Below are positions 19,776-29,397 of a DNA stretch of 64,000 nt, piece by piece. The stretch lies in NCBI RefSeq assembly GCF_000313935.1, contig NZ_AMSS01000043.1, positions 124,001 to 188,000 on the forward strand, given 5' to 3'. Under the pieces are notes generated by a model. It was not told where the DNA came from. It saw only the letters and a program-made list of their open reading frames with translations, and did not search any database. Within the stretch, counting starts at the first letter, position 1, and each line of letters opens with the position of its first letter. Source of the stretch: Acinetobacter sp. WC-141 (lineage in GTDB: Bacteria > Pseudomonadota > Gammaproteobacteria > Pseudomonadales > Moraxellaceae). A program made the position numbers and the translations under genes.

Positions 19776-19859
19776 TTATTAAATATACAAACAAACAATG
19801 AAAATTATATCGTTTATAGCTTTCAGTTCGACTTCCTAAACTCACGATGGGGAATCAAG

Positions 19860-20978
19860 ATGAAGATCGGCATTTTTTGTCCAATTGGAAATAATGGCTG
19901 GCTGCTTTCAGAAAATGCGCCGCAATATAAACCTACCTTTGAATTAAACAAACAAATTGTACAGCGTGCTGAACACTACGGTTTTGACTTTGCCCTTTCC
20001 ATGATTAAGTTACGTGGTTTTGGCGGAAAAACTGAGTTTTGGGACTATAACCTTGAAACATTTACCCTCATGGCAGGTCTCGCTGCTGTCACCAGTAAAA
20101 TCCAAATTTATGCAACCGCTGCAACACTAGTCATGCCTCCTGCAATTGTGGCACGTATGGCATCGACCATAGATTCGATTTCCAACGGTCGCTTTGGATT
20201 AAACGTCGTGACTGGATGGCAAATGCCTGAATATTCCCAAATGGGTATGTGGCCCGGCGATGAATATTTTGCTAAGCGCTATGACTACTTATCTGAGTAT
20301 GTCGAAGTTTTGCGTGAACTTTGGGCAACCGGAAAATCAGACCTAAAAGGCGAGTTCTTCCAGATGAATGATTGTCAGGTAAAACCACAGCCTCAAGCTG
20401 ATATGAAAATTATCTGTGCAGGACAATCAGATGCTGGTTTAGCTTTTTCCGCAAAATATGCTGACTACAACTTTGTTTTCGGAAAAGGTTTAAACACACC
20501 GACAGCCTATGCCGAAATTAATGATCGCTTAAAAGTTCAAACCGACAAAACTGGACGCAATGTACAGACCTATGTGTTGTTTATGGTAATTGCTGCCGAA
20601 ACAGATGAAGCTGCAATGCAGAAGTGGCAACACTATAACGATGGTGCAGACATGGAAGCTATTCGTTGGCTACAAGACCAAGGTGCAAAAGATAAAGTGT
20701 CTGGCACTGACACCAATATTCGCCACATGGCCTCTAGCGTTTCTCCCGTCAATATCAATATGGGCACCATTGTTGGCTCTTTTAAAAATGTCGCAAAAAT
20801 GCTTGATCAAATTTCCGAGATTAAAGGGACAGAGGGAATTTTGTTGACCTTTGATGACTTTTTACAAGGCGTAGAAGATTTTGGTCAACGCATTCAACCG
20901 CTCATGAAATGTCGTGAAAGTGTCGTTACCGAACTGACAGAGCAAGCCGAACTAACTGTTTTGGAGAAAAGTGCATGA
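19860..20978 (+). CDS. rutA: RutA, pyrimidine oxygenase (flavin-dependent, ring-opening)
   Basis: A 372-residue luciferase-like monooxygenase that opens the uracil ring using FMNH2 supplied by RutF. The start [23 protein letters not shown] and the internal [23 protein letters not shown] are diagnostic of RutA. It is preceded by a GGGG Shine-Dalgarno. It overlaps rutB by four bases. Length is near the 363 residues of the E. coli enzyme, with a short C-terminal extension. Confidence 0.96.
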   Translation: MKIGIFCPIGNNGWLLSENAPQYKPTFELNKQIVQRAEHYGFDFALSMIKLRGFGGKTEFWDYNLETFTLMAGLAAVTSKIQIYATAATLVMPPAIVARMASTIDSISNGRFGLNVVTGWQMPEYSQMGMWPGDEYFAKRYDYLSEYVEVLRELWATGKSDLKGEFFQMNDCQVKPQPQADMKIICAGQSDAGLAFSAKYADYNFVFGKGLNTPTAYAEINDRLKVQTDKTGRNVQTYVLFMVIAAETDEAAMQKWQHYNDGADMEAIRWLQDQGAKDKVSGTDTNIRHMASSVSPVNINMGTIVGSFKNVAKMLDQISEIKGTEGILLTFDDFLQGVEDFGQRIQPLMKCRESVVTELTEQAELTVLEKSA

Positions 20979-21727
20979 ATGAAATGTCTAATATTGTATG
21001 TGCAGAATTCACGGCACAGATTGGTACAGGCAAAGTGTTGAAAGCCGAACCTGAACATATTCAATTAGCCGCAGAACAAACTGCGCTTATTGTCATTGAT
21101 ATGCAAAATGCCTACACCTCTTTAGGTGGGTATTTAGATTTAGCAGGTTTTGATGTATCAAAGACTAAACCTGTAGTCGAAAATATTAAAAAGGCGATCG
21201 ATGCTGCACATAGTACAGGGATTCAGGTCATCTATTTCCAAAATGGTTGGGATAAAAACTATGTCGAAGCTGGTGGTTTAGGCTCACCAAATTTTCATAA
21301 ATCCAATGCCTTAAAAACCATGCGTAAATGTCCCGAATTACAAGGCCAACTTTTATCTAAAGGCGGTTGGGACTTTGCTTTAATTGATGAGTTACAACCT
21401 CTTCCACAAGACATCATTATTGAAAAGCCACGTTATAGCGGTTTCTTTAACACGGCGCTCGACAGCATTTTACGTGCCCGTGGCATTCGTAATTTAGTCT
21501 TCGTTGGTATTGCCACCAATGTATGTGTCGAGTCGACCTTACGTGATGGTTTCTTTTTGGAATATTTCGGTGTTGCACTTAAAGATGCTTGCTATCAAGC
21601 CGGACCTCAAGAGGCTCATGACGCAGCCCTATATAACATTAAAACTTTTTTTGGCTGGGTATCTGACACCAATAGTTTTATTGAAACCTTTAGTTCGGCA
21701 TCAACATTGCTACAGCAATCTGCCTAA
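20975..21727 (+). CDS. rutB: RutB, ureidoacrylate amidohydrolase
   Basis: A 250-residue isochorismatase-family hydrolase that splits ureidoacrylate, the RutA product. The catalytic Asp lies in [11 protein letters not shown], and the nucleophilic Cys in [29 protein letters not shown] is also family-typical. It is coupled to rutA by an ATGA overlap. Confidence 0.95.
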   Translation: MNEMSNIVCAEFTAQIGTGKVLKAEPEHIQLAAEQTALIVIDMQNAYTSLGGYLDLAGFDVSKTKPVVENIKKAIDAAHSTGIQVIYFQNGWDKNYVEAGGLGSPNFHKSNALKTMRKCPELQGQLLSKGGWDFALIDELQPLPQDIIIEKPRYSGFFNTALDSILRARGIRNLVFVGIATNVCVESTLRDGFFLEYFGVALKDACYQAGPQEAHDAALYNIKTFFGWVSDTNSFIETFSSASTLLQQSA

Positions 21728-21772
21728 TTGATACATTTAATTTTATCTAAATTTTTTGATTTGGAGCATCTT

Positions 21773-22156
21773 ATGTCTAAACAAGTTGTTATCCCTAAAG
21801 GAACATCGGCACCACTTGCACCCTATGTTCCTGCAACCAAAGCAGACAATATTGTGTATGTCTCAGGCACATTGGCTTTTGATGAAAATAATAATGTGGT
21901 CTGTATTGGTGATGCTGCAGGACAAACTCGCCATATTTTAGAAACGATCAAAAAAGTGATTGAAACTGCGGGTGGCACTATGGATGACGTAACTTTCAAT
22001 TCCATTTTCATTAAAGATTGGGCGGACTATACCGCAGTGAATACGGTATATGCAGAATATTTTCCGGGTGACAAACCTGCTCGCTTTTGTATCCAGTGCG
22101 GCTTGGTGAAACCCGATGCCTTAATTGAGATTGCATCGATTGCCCATGTGGGATAA
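21773..22156 (+). CDS. rutC: RutC, aminoacrylate deaminase of the YjgF/RidA family
   Basis: 127 residues from the ATG at 21773, which has GGAG eight bases before it. A longer frame from 21728 lacks both a ribosome site and homology to the family start. RidA-family signatures are present: [40 protein letters not shown] with the conserved Arg and Cys. Its role is to deaminate 3-aminoacrylate to malonic semialdehyde. Confidence 0.94.
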   Translation: MSKQVVIPKGTSAPLAPYVPATKADNIVYVSGTLAFDENNNVVCIGDAAGQTRHILETIKKVIETAGGTMDDVTFNSIFIKDWADYTAVNTVYAEYFPGDKPARFCIQCGLVKPDALIEIASIAHVG

Positions 22157-22253
22157 ACGATGTCACTGATAAAAACCTTTCAGCATCATAACTGATGTGA
22201 TGTTTTAGCCTCGATTCATTGTAATGATCATGCATTGAGGTTGGAGAGCAATC

Positions 22254-22814
22254 ATGCAAAAAAGAGAAGAGAAACAGGTTTTAATTCCATCTACTGTTCA
22301 GCAGGCTCAAACATGTTCAACACATTTAGAAGTAGATCAGCATACTTTTAGACAAGGCATGTCAAATCTTGGTGCAGCAGTGAATGTCATCACGACGGAT
22401 GGGCCTGCAGGACGAGCAGGTTTCACAGCATCCGCTGTATGCAGCGTAACCGATACACCACCGACACTGTTGGTTTGTCTAAACCGCTCAGCATCAGTTT
22501 TTAATACTTTCAAACAAAACGAGGTGCTTTGCGTCAATACATTAGCTGCTCATCAAAGTACGCTATCTACAATATTCGGCGGGAAAACGCCAATGCCAGA
22601 ACGCTTTGCTCATGGGGAATGGAGCAAGCTAATCACTGGCTCACCGATTTTAGATGAAGCGTTGGTGTCATTTGATTGTGAAATTGTGCAAAGCATGAGC
22701 ATCGGTAGTCATGATGTCTTGTTTTGTGCAATCAAAGCAATGAAACACCAAAGTGGACTTAATGCACTTATGTACTTCAACCGCAGTTATTGCGAATTAC
22801 AAACAGCATGCTAA
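22254..22814 (+). CDS. rutF: RutF, NADH-dependent FMN reductase
   Basis: A 186-residue flavin reductase-like protein supplying reduced FMN to RutA. Motifs include [42 protein letters not shown]-like [10 protein letters not shown] and the C-terminal YFNRSY. GGAGAG stands ten bases before the ATG. The 97-bp gap after rutC has no obvious terminator. Confidence 0.93.
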   Translation: MQKREEKQVLIPSTVQQAQTCSTHLEVDQHTFRQGMSNLGAAVNVITTDGPAGRAGFTASAVCSVTDTPPTLLVCLNRSASVFNTFKQNEVLCVNTLAAHQSTLSTIFGGKTPMPERFAHGEWSKLITGSPILDEALVSFDCEIVQSMSIGSHDVLFCAIKAMKHQSGLNALMYFNRSYCELQTAC

Positions 22815-22845
22815 TGCAGATAAAAAATGAAAAAGAGGATCTGTT

Positions 22846-24198
22846 ATGCGAACAAAAGAATCTTGGTTTCCTAAATTTAAGCCGCACACAGGTAATTTAG
22901 AAACTCCCGTAAAAATTGATGAATATCTTCCTCCTGGTAAAAGTATTGTTTTGGGGTTACAACATGCTTTTGCTATGTTCGGAGCGACTGTTTTAGCTCC
23001 ATTACTCATGGGCTTTGATCCGAACCTCACCATTTTTATTACTGGTATTGGCACCATCTTGTTCTTTTTAATTACTGGTGGGCGTATGCCTAGCTATCTC
23101 GGATCAAGCTTCGCCTTTATTGGCGCAGTCGCCGCAGCCACAGGCTATGCAGGGGTTGGATCAAATCCAAATTTAGCTGTGGCGCTTGGCGGTACAATCA
23201 TTTGCGGTTTGATTTATGCATGCATCGGTTTAATTGTCATGAAAACTGGAACTGCATGGATTGAAAAACTCATGCCACCCGTGGTCACTGGTGCAATTGT
23301 CATGATTATTGGTTTAAACCTTGCACCTGTAACAATTAAAAGCGTTTCGACAAATAGCTTTGATACATGGATGGCAGTAATTACCATTTTGTGCATTAGT
23401 GCCGTTGCCGTTTTTACAAGAGGTATGATTCGCCGCCTTCTATTACTCATCGGGCTGATCAATGCTTATTTTATTTATTTTCTACTCACCAATATTTTAG
23501 GGTTAGGCAAACCCATCGATTTTAATGTGATCAGTCAAGCTGCATGGTTTGGCCTACCAACTTTTCACTCACCTGTTTTTAATGCCAAAGCTATTTTATT
23601 GATTGCACCTGTTGCGCTTATTTTAATCGCTGAAAACTTAGGACATTTTAAAGCTGTTTCTGCCATGACAGAACGTAATTTATCTCCATATATGGGGCGT
23701 GCTTTTTTTGCCGATGGAATTTGTACAAGTTTATCAGCTTCTGTTGGTGGCACAGGAATGACGACGTATGCTGAAAATATTGGTGTGATGGCGGTAACTA
23801 AAGTCTATTCAACGACTATTTTTGTGGTTGCGGGACTATTTGCAATTCTACTCGGCCTCTCTCCTAAATTTGGAGCAATTATTAGTACCATTCCTGTTGC
23901 TTTATTAGGCGGTGCGTCCATTGTTGTCTTTGGCTTAATTACTGTTGCTGGAGCAAAAATTTGGATCGATAACAAAGTTGATTTCACTAAAAATAGTACT
24001 TTAATTATTGCAGCAGTCAGCCTGATTATGGGTGCTGGTAATTTAAGTCTACATATTGGTCCACTTGACTTAGGAGGTATTGGAACTGCAACACTTGCAG
24101 CAATTATTCTTAACCTATTACTCAACAGAACGGAAAAATTCCAAAGCCAATCTATTGAAAAATCAGTAGAACCGCTTAATTCTGTCCCACATCTCTAA
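22846..24198 (+). CDS. rutG: RutG, uracil permease (NCS2 family)
   Basis: A 450-residue nucleobase transporter with about 12-14 membrane spans. The GLQHAFAMFGATVLAPLLMG opening is typical of uracil permeases. The substrate-site region LIAENLGHFKAVSAMTERNLSPYMGRAFFADG and the later GGVGTTYAENIG-like GGTGMTTYAENIG are present. It is placed directly after rutF, with GAGG before the ATG, and imports uracil for the upstream enzymes. Confidence 0.95.
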   Translation: MRTKESWFPKFKPHTGNLETPVKIDEYLPPGKSIVLGLQHAFAMFGATVLAPLLMGFDPNLTIFITGIGTILFFLITGGRMPSYLGSSFAFIGAVAAATGYAGVGSNPNLAVALGGTIICGLIYACIGLIVMKTGTAWIEKLMPPVVTGAIVMIIGLNLAPVTIKSVSTNSFDTWMAVITILCISAVAVFTRGMIRRLLLLIGLINAYFIYFLLTNILGLGKPIDFNVISQAAWFGLPTFHSPVFNAKAILLIAPVALILIAENLGHFKAVSAMTERNLSPYMGRAFFADGICTSLSASVGGTGMTTYAENIGVMAVTKVYSTTIFVVAGLFAILLGLSPKFGAIISTIPVALLGGASIVVFGLITVAGAKIWIDNKVDFTKNSTLIIAAVSLIMGAGNLSLHIGPLDLGGIGTATLAAIILNLLLNRTEKFQSQSIEKSVEPLNSVPHL

Positions 24199-24213
24199 TT
24201 CTGGAGAAATTCC

Positions 24214-25086
24214 TTGATTCAAAGTGTTTCATTTATCGGTTTAGGTGCAATGGGATGGCATATGGCTTCCCATTTAACCCAAGTATGTAGTCAAGTCTAT
24301 GTTTGGAATCGTACTTTCGCTAAAGCAAAGCAACATGAACAAACCTTTGGTACTCAAGCTGTAGACCTGACACAAGCTCTGCAAGCAGATATTATTTTTT
24401 CATGCCTACCTACTAGCCAAGATGTAGAAAATTTAATTGCGGATTCTCAACTAAAACAAGGCTGCATTTGGGTAGACTGCACAAGCGGTGTTCCAGAGAC
24501 TGCAAGAAGACTCAGCCAACAGCTCAAATTAAATGGAGTTGATTATTTAGATGCACCAGTTTCAGGTCAAACGATTGGAGCTGAACGAGGAACTCTCACA
24601 GTAATGGTCGGAGGTGACGAGTCTGCTTTTAAAAGAGCAAAACCAATCATTCAAGCATTTGCTAATTTAGTTGAATATGTCGGTGGAAGTGGTGCTGCAT
24701 TTGCAGTGAAAGCCATCAACAATACCTTAATGGCAACACATCTTTGGGCGCTGGCAGAGGGGTTGATCATCCTTAAATCTCAAGGCGTAAATTTACATTC
24801 CGCAATGAACTGTATTAACTACTCTAGTGGCAAAAGTAATGTTTCAGAACACATCATGATGCAACGTGTTTTAAACCGCAAATTTGAAAAAACTTTTGCT
24901 TTAGATTTATTACAAAAGGATATTGGAATTGCACTAAATCTCGTTACTCAAAATAATTTGGAACTTCCAGCTTTTAGTCTTATTCAGCAACAATTTAATC
25001 AAGTTTCCAAACCCGATGCACAACAAGTCGATTTTTCAGCAGTAATCAAAATATTGGAACAACAAAACCAATTAGAACTATGTTAA
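24214..25086 (+). CDS. 3-hydroxyacid dehydrogenase of the 3-hydroxyisobutyrate dehydrogenase family
   Basis: A 290-residue NAD(P)-dependent oxidoreductase read from a TTG at 24214, with GGAG eight bases upstream, 15 bp after rutG. The N-terminal Rossmann motif FIGLGAMGWHMA, the substrate motif DAPVSGQTIGAERGTLTVMVGG and the catalytic Lys region AVKAINNTLMA are clear. As the last gene of the rut operon, it may interconvert 3-hydroxypropionate and malonic semialdehyde, allowing the carbon of uracil to be used. That role is inferred from context. RutE already covers the reductive direction. Confidence 0.85.
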   Translation: MIQSVSFIGLGAMGWHMASHLTQVCSQVYVWNRTFAKAKQHEQTFGTQAVDLTQALQADIIFSCLPTSQDVENLIADSQLKQGCIWVDCTSGVPETARRLSQQLKLNGVDYLDAPVSGQTIGAERGTLTVMVGGDESAFKRAKPIIQAFANLVEYVGGSGAAFAVKAINNTLMATHLWALAEGLIILKSQGVNLHSAMNCINYSSGKSNVSEHIMMQRVLNRKFEKTFALDLLQKDIGIALNLVTQNNLELPAFSLIQQQFNQVSKPDAQQVDFSAVIKILEQQNQLELC

Positions 25087-25113
25087 GAGTAGGTCGAGCG
25101 ACCTACTCTTTTT
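25086..25113 (+). terminator. Intrinsic terminator of the rutABCFG operon
   Basis: AGAGTAGGTCG and CGACCTACTCT arms with a two-base loop are followed by TTTTT. The stem is very strong, and it could also stop the converging minus-strand gene. Confidence 0.88.
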
Positions 25114-25133
25114 ATAAGAAAAGCAGAGTGACT

Positions 25134-25583
25134 TTATTGGTCAGGAATATCTGCTTCGATTAACAATGTCAGTAAAGATAAGGATTCTTGCCATCCCAAA
25201 TAGCAGGCTTCTACAGGAATAACTTCAGGTATTCCTTCTTGTGTAATATGTACTTCCGTACCCACCATTACAGTTTTTAAAGTAATGGTGACTTGCATAG
25301 TTCCCGGTAAATTTGGATCATCGAATTGATCGTTATAGCGAATTAACTCGTTTGGAACTAATTCAACATATGTTCCCCCAAAATCGTGTGTTGAACCTGT
25401 TGAAAAATTGGTAAAACTCATTTTATATGAGCCACCCACATTTGCATCAAAACTATGGACCTTTGCAGTAAAACCGTGGGGCGGCAACCATTTTACTAAA
25501 GCGTCTGGATCTAAAAATGCACGGTAAACTCGCTCGGCTGGCGCCTTAAACACGCGATGAAATTTTACTGTTCCTGTTGCCAT
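25134..25583 (-). CDS. AHSA1/SRPBCC domain protein
   Basis: A 149-residue START-like (Bet v1 fold) protein of the Aha1 C-terminal family. RVFKAPAERVYRAFLDPDALVKWLPPHGF at the start is typical. Two adjacent ATGs exist. The second (25583) is chosen because AAGGAG lies six bases before it, against three before the first. Family members bind hydrophobic ligands or are stress-related, but none of that can be assigned here. Confidence 0.85.
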   Translation of the reverse strand: MATGTVKFHRVFKAPAERVYRAFLDPDALVKWLPPHGFTAKVHSFDANVGGSYKMSFTNFSTGSTHDFGGTYVELVPNELIRYNDQFDDPNLPGTMQVTITLKTVMVGTEVHITQEGIPEVIPVEACYLGWQESLSLLTLLIEADIPDQ

Positions 25584-25796
25584 CATATTCTCCTTATTTT
25601 AATTTCTTTTAAATTATCGAAATTATACTTATTAGCTTAAACCTTCAGATTTATCCAAACGTATATTTTTGGTTTTTTTTAAACAAAATAGTTTTTCTGA
25701 CAAAATCAAATTACGAAAACTATGGCTGATTTTTTACTAAAAATGGAGCAAAATAGTCAGCAATCATAAAGAAACATATTGAATTTGAGATTAATC

Positions 25797-26519
25797 ATGA
25801 GTCTACTCGCTTTCTCCTCATATGCTTTAAACGGTGTAGATGCACAGAAGTTTTTACAAGGCCAAGTTACTGTAGATACTGAACGTTTAACTGAAAATGA
25901 AACTCGCTATACAGCCATTTGTGACCTAAAAGGTCGTATTCACTTTGGACTCTGGCTAAAAAAGATTAATGCTGAAAGTTTTGAAATTGTAGTTACTCAA
26001 GATCAAGCAGAAGAATTTGCTAAACATATTAAAAAATATGGTGCATTTTCAAAAATGACCTTAACTGAACAAGGCACTGTATTTCCAAAAATTGCAAGTC
26101 ATCAAACTGAGTTCTCTACACAAGAAACCGATATATCTGACTGGCAAAAACAAGCCATTATGACTGGCCAAGCGTGGATCACACAGGCAACTGAACATGA
26201 ATTCCAGCCACAAGAATTGCGTTTACATCAACGTGAAGGTGTCAATTACGATAAAGGTTGTTACCTAGGTCAGGAGATTGTGGCGCGTCTTTGGTTTAAA
26301 GCAAAACCAAAACATTGGTTACATGTCGTACAAGGTACAGGTGAAACACCTGCCGCAGCAACTCAATTACATAATGATGTTGAAGTCGTTAATAGTATTG
26401 CAAATGATGATGGCTATCTGGCTTTAGTGGTGGCTAAACCTGCTGCTTTACAAGAGCTAGGTCTTCAAGTTCTTGAGTTACCAGAAGCTTTAAGTGGCGA
26501 TGTTGCAAGACCACAATAA
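25797..26519 (+). CDS. ygfZ: YgfZ-type folate-binding tRNA-modification/Fe-S protein
   Basis: 240 residues from the ATG at 25797, preceded by TGAGA. An upstream in-frame TTG is less likely. The N-terminal GVDAQKFLQGQVTVD and the family signature KGCYLGQEIVAR are diagnostic of YgfZ/GcvT-like proteins. The protein takes part in repair or assembly of certain Fe-S enzymes such as MiaB, using a folate. Confidence 0.92.
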   Translation: MSLLAFSSYALNGVDAQKFLQGQVTVDTERLTENETRYTAICDLKGRIHFGLWLKKINAESFEIVVTQDQAEEFAKHIKKYGAFSKMTLTEQGTVFPKIASHQTEFSTQETDISDWQKQAIMTGQAWITQATEHEFQPQELRLHQREGVNYDKGCYLGQEIVARLWFKAKPKHWLHVVQGTGETPAAATQLHNDVEVVNSIANDDGYLALVVAKPAALQELGLQVLELPEALSGDVARPQ

Positions 26520-26540
26520 TAATTTTTGTTAGTTCGAAAT

Positions 26541-26569
26541 GCCCACTTCTAAGTTTGTGGGCTTTTTTA
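26541..26569 (+). terminator. Intrinsic terminator of ygfZ
   Basis: GCCCAC/GTGGGC arms are followed by seven T. Confidence 0.85.
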
Positions 26570-26665
26570 TAGATACAAAATACTAATGAATTCATTAGAT
26601 TAGAACGTCAATTTTTTAAGTTTTATATGCCATCATTATCCCTGTTGAAATTAAAGAGAAAAAAG

Positions 26666-27376
26666 ATGAAATCTAAACTTGCTACACTCATGTTGAGTTT
26701 GGCTATTTTCGGTTCTGCTCATGCTGATGTTAAAACACTTGAACAAAATCTTAAGACGAATTATCCAGACTTGCCTGTAAAAGGTGTATATCAATCGCCT
26801 GTACAAGGCATTTATGAAGTGTATACAAGCGGCCGCATTGTCTATACCAACCAAGATGCCAAATACTTTTTTGTTGGTAACTTAGTCGACATCAAACAAC
26901 AAAAAAATATGACAGATGAACGAATTGCCGAATTGGGTAAGATTGATGTTAAAAGCTTACCGCTCAATCAAGCGATTAAATATGTAAAAGGTAAAGGCGA
27001 ACGTACGATCTATATCTTTAGTGACCCAGATTGCCCATATTGCCAGCACCTAGAACAAAATATGGTTGGTGTTGATAACGTAACGGTATATGTGTTCCTT
27101 TATCCTCTCACTAGTTTGCATCCAAACGCCGAAAAAGTATCTAATCAAATCTGGTGCTCAAAAAATCCGGCAGAAGCTTGGACGAACTATATGCTTAACC
27201 GCAAATTACCGACTAATAGCAAAAGTTGCTCAAGCCCAATTCAGAAAAATATCGCTTTAGGCAATAAGTTAAATATTGATGGAACACCGACTTTGTTCTT
27301 ACAAAATGGTCAAAGACTCTCGGGTGTACCAAGTGATGCTAAGCAAATTGAAGCATTACTCAATTCAGCAAAATAA
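26666..27376 (+). CDS. dsbC: DsbC-type periplasmic disulfide isomerase
   Basis: 236 residues from the ATG at 26666, preceded by AGAG. A longer frame upstream lacks a ribosome site and would spoil the signal peptide. The signal sequence ends in GSAHA (cleavage after residue 20). An N-terminal dimerisation domain follows (about 21-85), then a thioredoxin fold with active site DCPYC (Cys123/Cys126) and cis-proline region IDGTPTLFL. Two further cysteines (WCSK and KSCSS) match the structural pair of DsbC. Confidence 0.92.
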   Translation: MKSKLATLMLSLAIFGSAHADVKTLEQNLKTNYPDLPVKGVYQSPVQGIYEVYTSGRIVYTNQDAKYFFVGNLVDIKQQKNMTDERIAELGKIDVKSLPLNQAIKYVKGKGERTIYIFSDPDCPYCQHLEQNMVGVDNVTVYVFLYPLTSLHPNAEKVSNQIWCSKNPAEAWTNYMLNRKLPTNSKSCSSPIQKNIALGNKLNIDGTPTLFLQNGQRLSGVPSDAKQIEALLNSAK

Positions 27377-27381
27377 GAATA

Positions 27382-27420
27382 TTACCCACTCTGGTTTATT
27401 GACATGAGTGGGTATTTTTT
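27382..27420 (+). terminator. Intrinsic terminator of dsbC
   Basis: ACCCACTC/GAGTGGGT arms are followed by a T-rich tail ending in six T. Confidence 0.8.
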
Positions 27421-27560
27421 CTCCATAATTTGCCCAAAGTGCAGCGCTTTATATACAAATCGGCTGTTTACTTTCAGCAATCAATATCTATGATGAGAAA
27501 TTGAAACTATTTAATGCATCAATGGAATGATGTAGCTACGAAGTAAAAGGTTAAAAAGAA

Positions 27561-28385
27561 ATGAAGAAATTACTAATCGCAAGCCTAATCACCCTTTCAA
27601 GTGCATCAATTTTTGCAGCTGATAACACAGCGACTGCTGCTAAAGCCGATGTTTTCAAACAGGCTGAACAACTCTACGCAGCAAAAAATTACTCTGCTGC
27701 ATTTCAGGAAATGCAACGTCTAGCCCAAACAGGTAATGCCCAAGCCATCTATAACTTAGGCTATATGACTCAAATGGGCCAAGGTACAGCAAAAGATTCT
27801 TCTAAAGCTATTAAATATTATGAAGATGCCTCTAATAAAGGCTATGCCCAAGCAAGTTACACGCTTGCACAAATTTATGAGACTGGTGAATTAGGCGTTG
27901 CCAAAGACAGCAACAAATTCAGTCAATATATTCAAAAGGCATCGGTTCAAGGTTCTGATGATGCAACTGTGAAAATTGCGACAATTTTATTTGCTCAGAA
28001 AAAACCGCAGTCACATCAAATTGCTCTTCAAAAGTTAGCGCCTTTAATTAGAAAGGGTAATTATCCTGCTACTCAGGTGAAAGCACTCTATGATATAAGC
28101 CAAGGTGTGGAGAATAAAAATCCACTCATGAAACGCCAAGGCATCGAAGCCCTCCAGTCAATTGCGCAGAAAGGTTATGCTCCTGCGTCGATGGCTTTAG
28201 CAACCATGATGGCGAATGGCAATATCATTCCGCAAAATTTACCTGAGGCCAAAAAGATCTTTACTGAACTTGCCAATCAAAATGTTCCCAACGCTAGAGA
28301 ATCTTTAGCTTCGGTTGATAAGATTATTGCAGAAAAAAGTAAACAGGCTGCTAATGCTCCAGTACAGCCAACACCCAAAAAATAG
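27561..28385 (+). CDS. Sel1-repeat periplasmic protein
   Basis: A 274-residue protein with a signal peptide (about 1-20, ending SIFAAD). Several TPR-like Sel1 repeats follow: AIYNLGYMTQMGQGTAKD, ASYTLAQIYETGELGVAKD and ASMALATMMANGNIIPQN. The C-terminus is Pro/Gln-rich. Sel1 proteins are scaffolds for protein-protein contacts. The partner is unknown. The gene follows dsbC, but with a terminator between. Confidence 0.87.
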   Translation: MKKLLIASLITLSSASIFAADNTATAAKADVFKQAEQLYAAKNYSAAFQEMQRLAQTGNAQAIYNLGYMTQMGQGTAKDSSKAIKYYEDASNKGYAQASYTLAQIYETGELGVAKDSNKFSQYIQKASVQGSDDATVKIATILFAQKKPQSHQIALQKLAPLIRKGNYPATQVKALYDISQGVENKNPLMKRQGIEALQSIAQKGYAPASMALATMMANGNIIPQNLPEAKKIFTELANQNVPNARESLASVDKIIAEKSKQAANAPVQPTPKK

Positions 28386-28394
28386 TGAATGATT

Positions 28395-28418
28395 AGCCCC
28401 TTATGGGGGCTTTTCTTT
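28395..28418 (+). terminator. Intrinsic terminator of the Sel1 gene
   Basis: AGCCCC and GGGGGCT arms are followed by TTTCTTTT. Confidence 0.75.
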
Positions 28419-29341
28419 TACCACCACAAAGCAATAAGTCCGCTAACGCCAATGAAACCAACAATCGTACTAATCATAAGCGGCGTTAATGCTTTTTCAT
28501 TTAAACCATAGGCTTGTCCAAAAATTCCGAAAGCAATCGGCATGGGTAAAGCAGCAATTAATGTTCCTGCGTAAAGCATCTCACGACTTACATCGGGCGT
28601 TATTAAAAAGAGAGAAAAAATCAAGGATGGCATGAGGATAACTTTAAATATCGCCAACAAAATACTTTCTGTATTTACTGTTGTGATTCCAATACCCACT
28701 AAACTCCCACCAATAGCAAATAAAGCCAAAGGCGATGCCGTGCGCCCGAGTAACTCTAGAGACTGATCAAGAGTTGTAGGAAGATTAACATCGAAAAGGA
28801 TGCATCCCATGCCAACCAAAATAGCGATAATGACAGGATTTTTGAGTAAATTTAAAAAAGTCTGTTTTAAAAGCGGTAAAAGATTTTGTTGTTGATGTAA
28901 TCCCGCTTCAGCCAAAATGAGCATGAGTGCCACAATCAATAAATTTTCAATAATTAGGGTTAAAGAAATATAGATTGCTGCATGGTTACCAATCAACATG
29001 GTCAAAATAGCAGTTCCCATAAATCCAGTATTGGACATAGATGCGCCCATCGAGATAACGGCGCTATGGGTTAAGCTATTTTTAAAATATTTTCGATAAA
29101 GAATGAAAGCCAAGAAAAATAAAATTAAAGACCCACCGCCATAAGCAAGAAAATAAGCTGGATGCCAAATGTCTTGTAAATTTTTATTTGCCAATGAATG
29201 AATTAAAAAAGCGGGTAAAGAAATTTTAATTACGAATGCGCTAAGTGCCCTGATCTGTTCAGGCGTTACCAATTTGATGAGGACACAAATATAGCCCATC
29301 AATAGCAATATCAAGATAGGTAAAATAACCTGAAAAACCAC
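28418..29341 (-). CDS. AEC-family transporter
   Basis: A 307-residue membrane protein with ten likely spans, of the auxin efflux carrier family. The start ILPILILLLMGYICVLIKLVTPEQIRALSAFVIKISLPAFLIHSLA and the internal SMGASMSNTGFMG (family NxGFxG-type motif) are characteristic. Bacterial members export or import malonate, malate or similar. The substrate is unknown here. It is upstream of the Old Yellow Enzyme gene on the same strand, with a hairpin between. Confidence 0.88.
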   Translation of the reverse strand: MVFQVILPILILLLMGYICVLIKLVTPEQIRALSAFVIKISLPAFLIHSLANKNLQDIWHPAYFLAYGGGSLILFFLAFILYRKYFKNSLTHSAVISMGASMSNTGFMGTAILTMLIGNHAAIYISLTLIIENLLIVALMLILAEAGLHQQQNLLPLLKQTFLNLLKNPVIIAILVGMGCILFDVNLPTTLDQSLELLGRTASPLALFAIGGSLVGIGITTVNTESILLAIFKVILMPSLIFSLFLITPDVSREMLYAGTLIAALPMPIAFGIFGQAYGLNEKALTPLMISTIVGFIGVSGLIALWW

Positions 29342-29362
29342 TGACCGTCCTCACTTAGCGAA

Positions 29363-29391
29363 AGAAAAATGGGCAAAGATAACTTTGCCCA
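29363..29391 (-). terminator. Terminator-like hairpin between the AEC transporter and OYE genes
   Basis: GGGCAAAG/CTTTGCCC arms have a T-rich tail on the minus strand after the stop of nothing but ahead of the AEC gene. It would end transcripts coming from the flavoenzyme gene at 29398. Confidence 0.65.
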
Positions 29392-29397
29392 ATACAA

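Noticed and set aside
19564-19845. 93-codon minus-strand open frame between rutE and rutA
   Set aside because: It covers the rutDE terminator, the RutR-like box and the sigma54 promoter, has no ribosome site and an odd Tyr/Cys-rich composition; chance frame.
22797-23057. 86-codon minus-strand frame within rutG
   Set aside because: Antisense shadow of a well supported permease gene.
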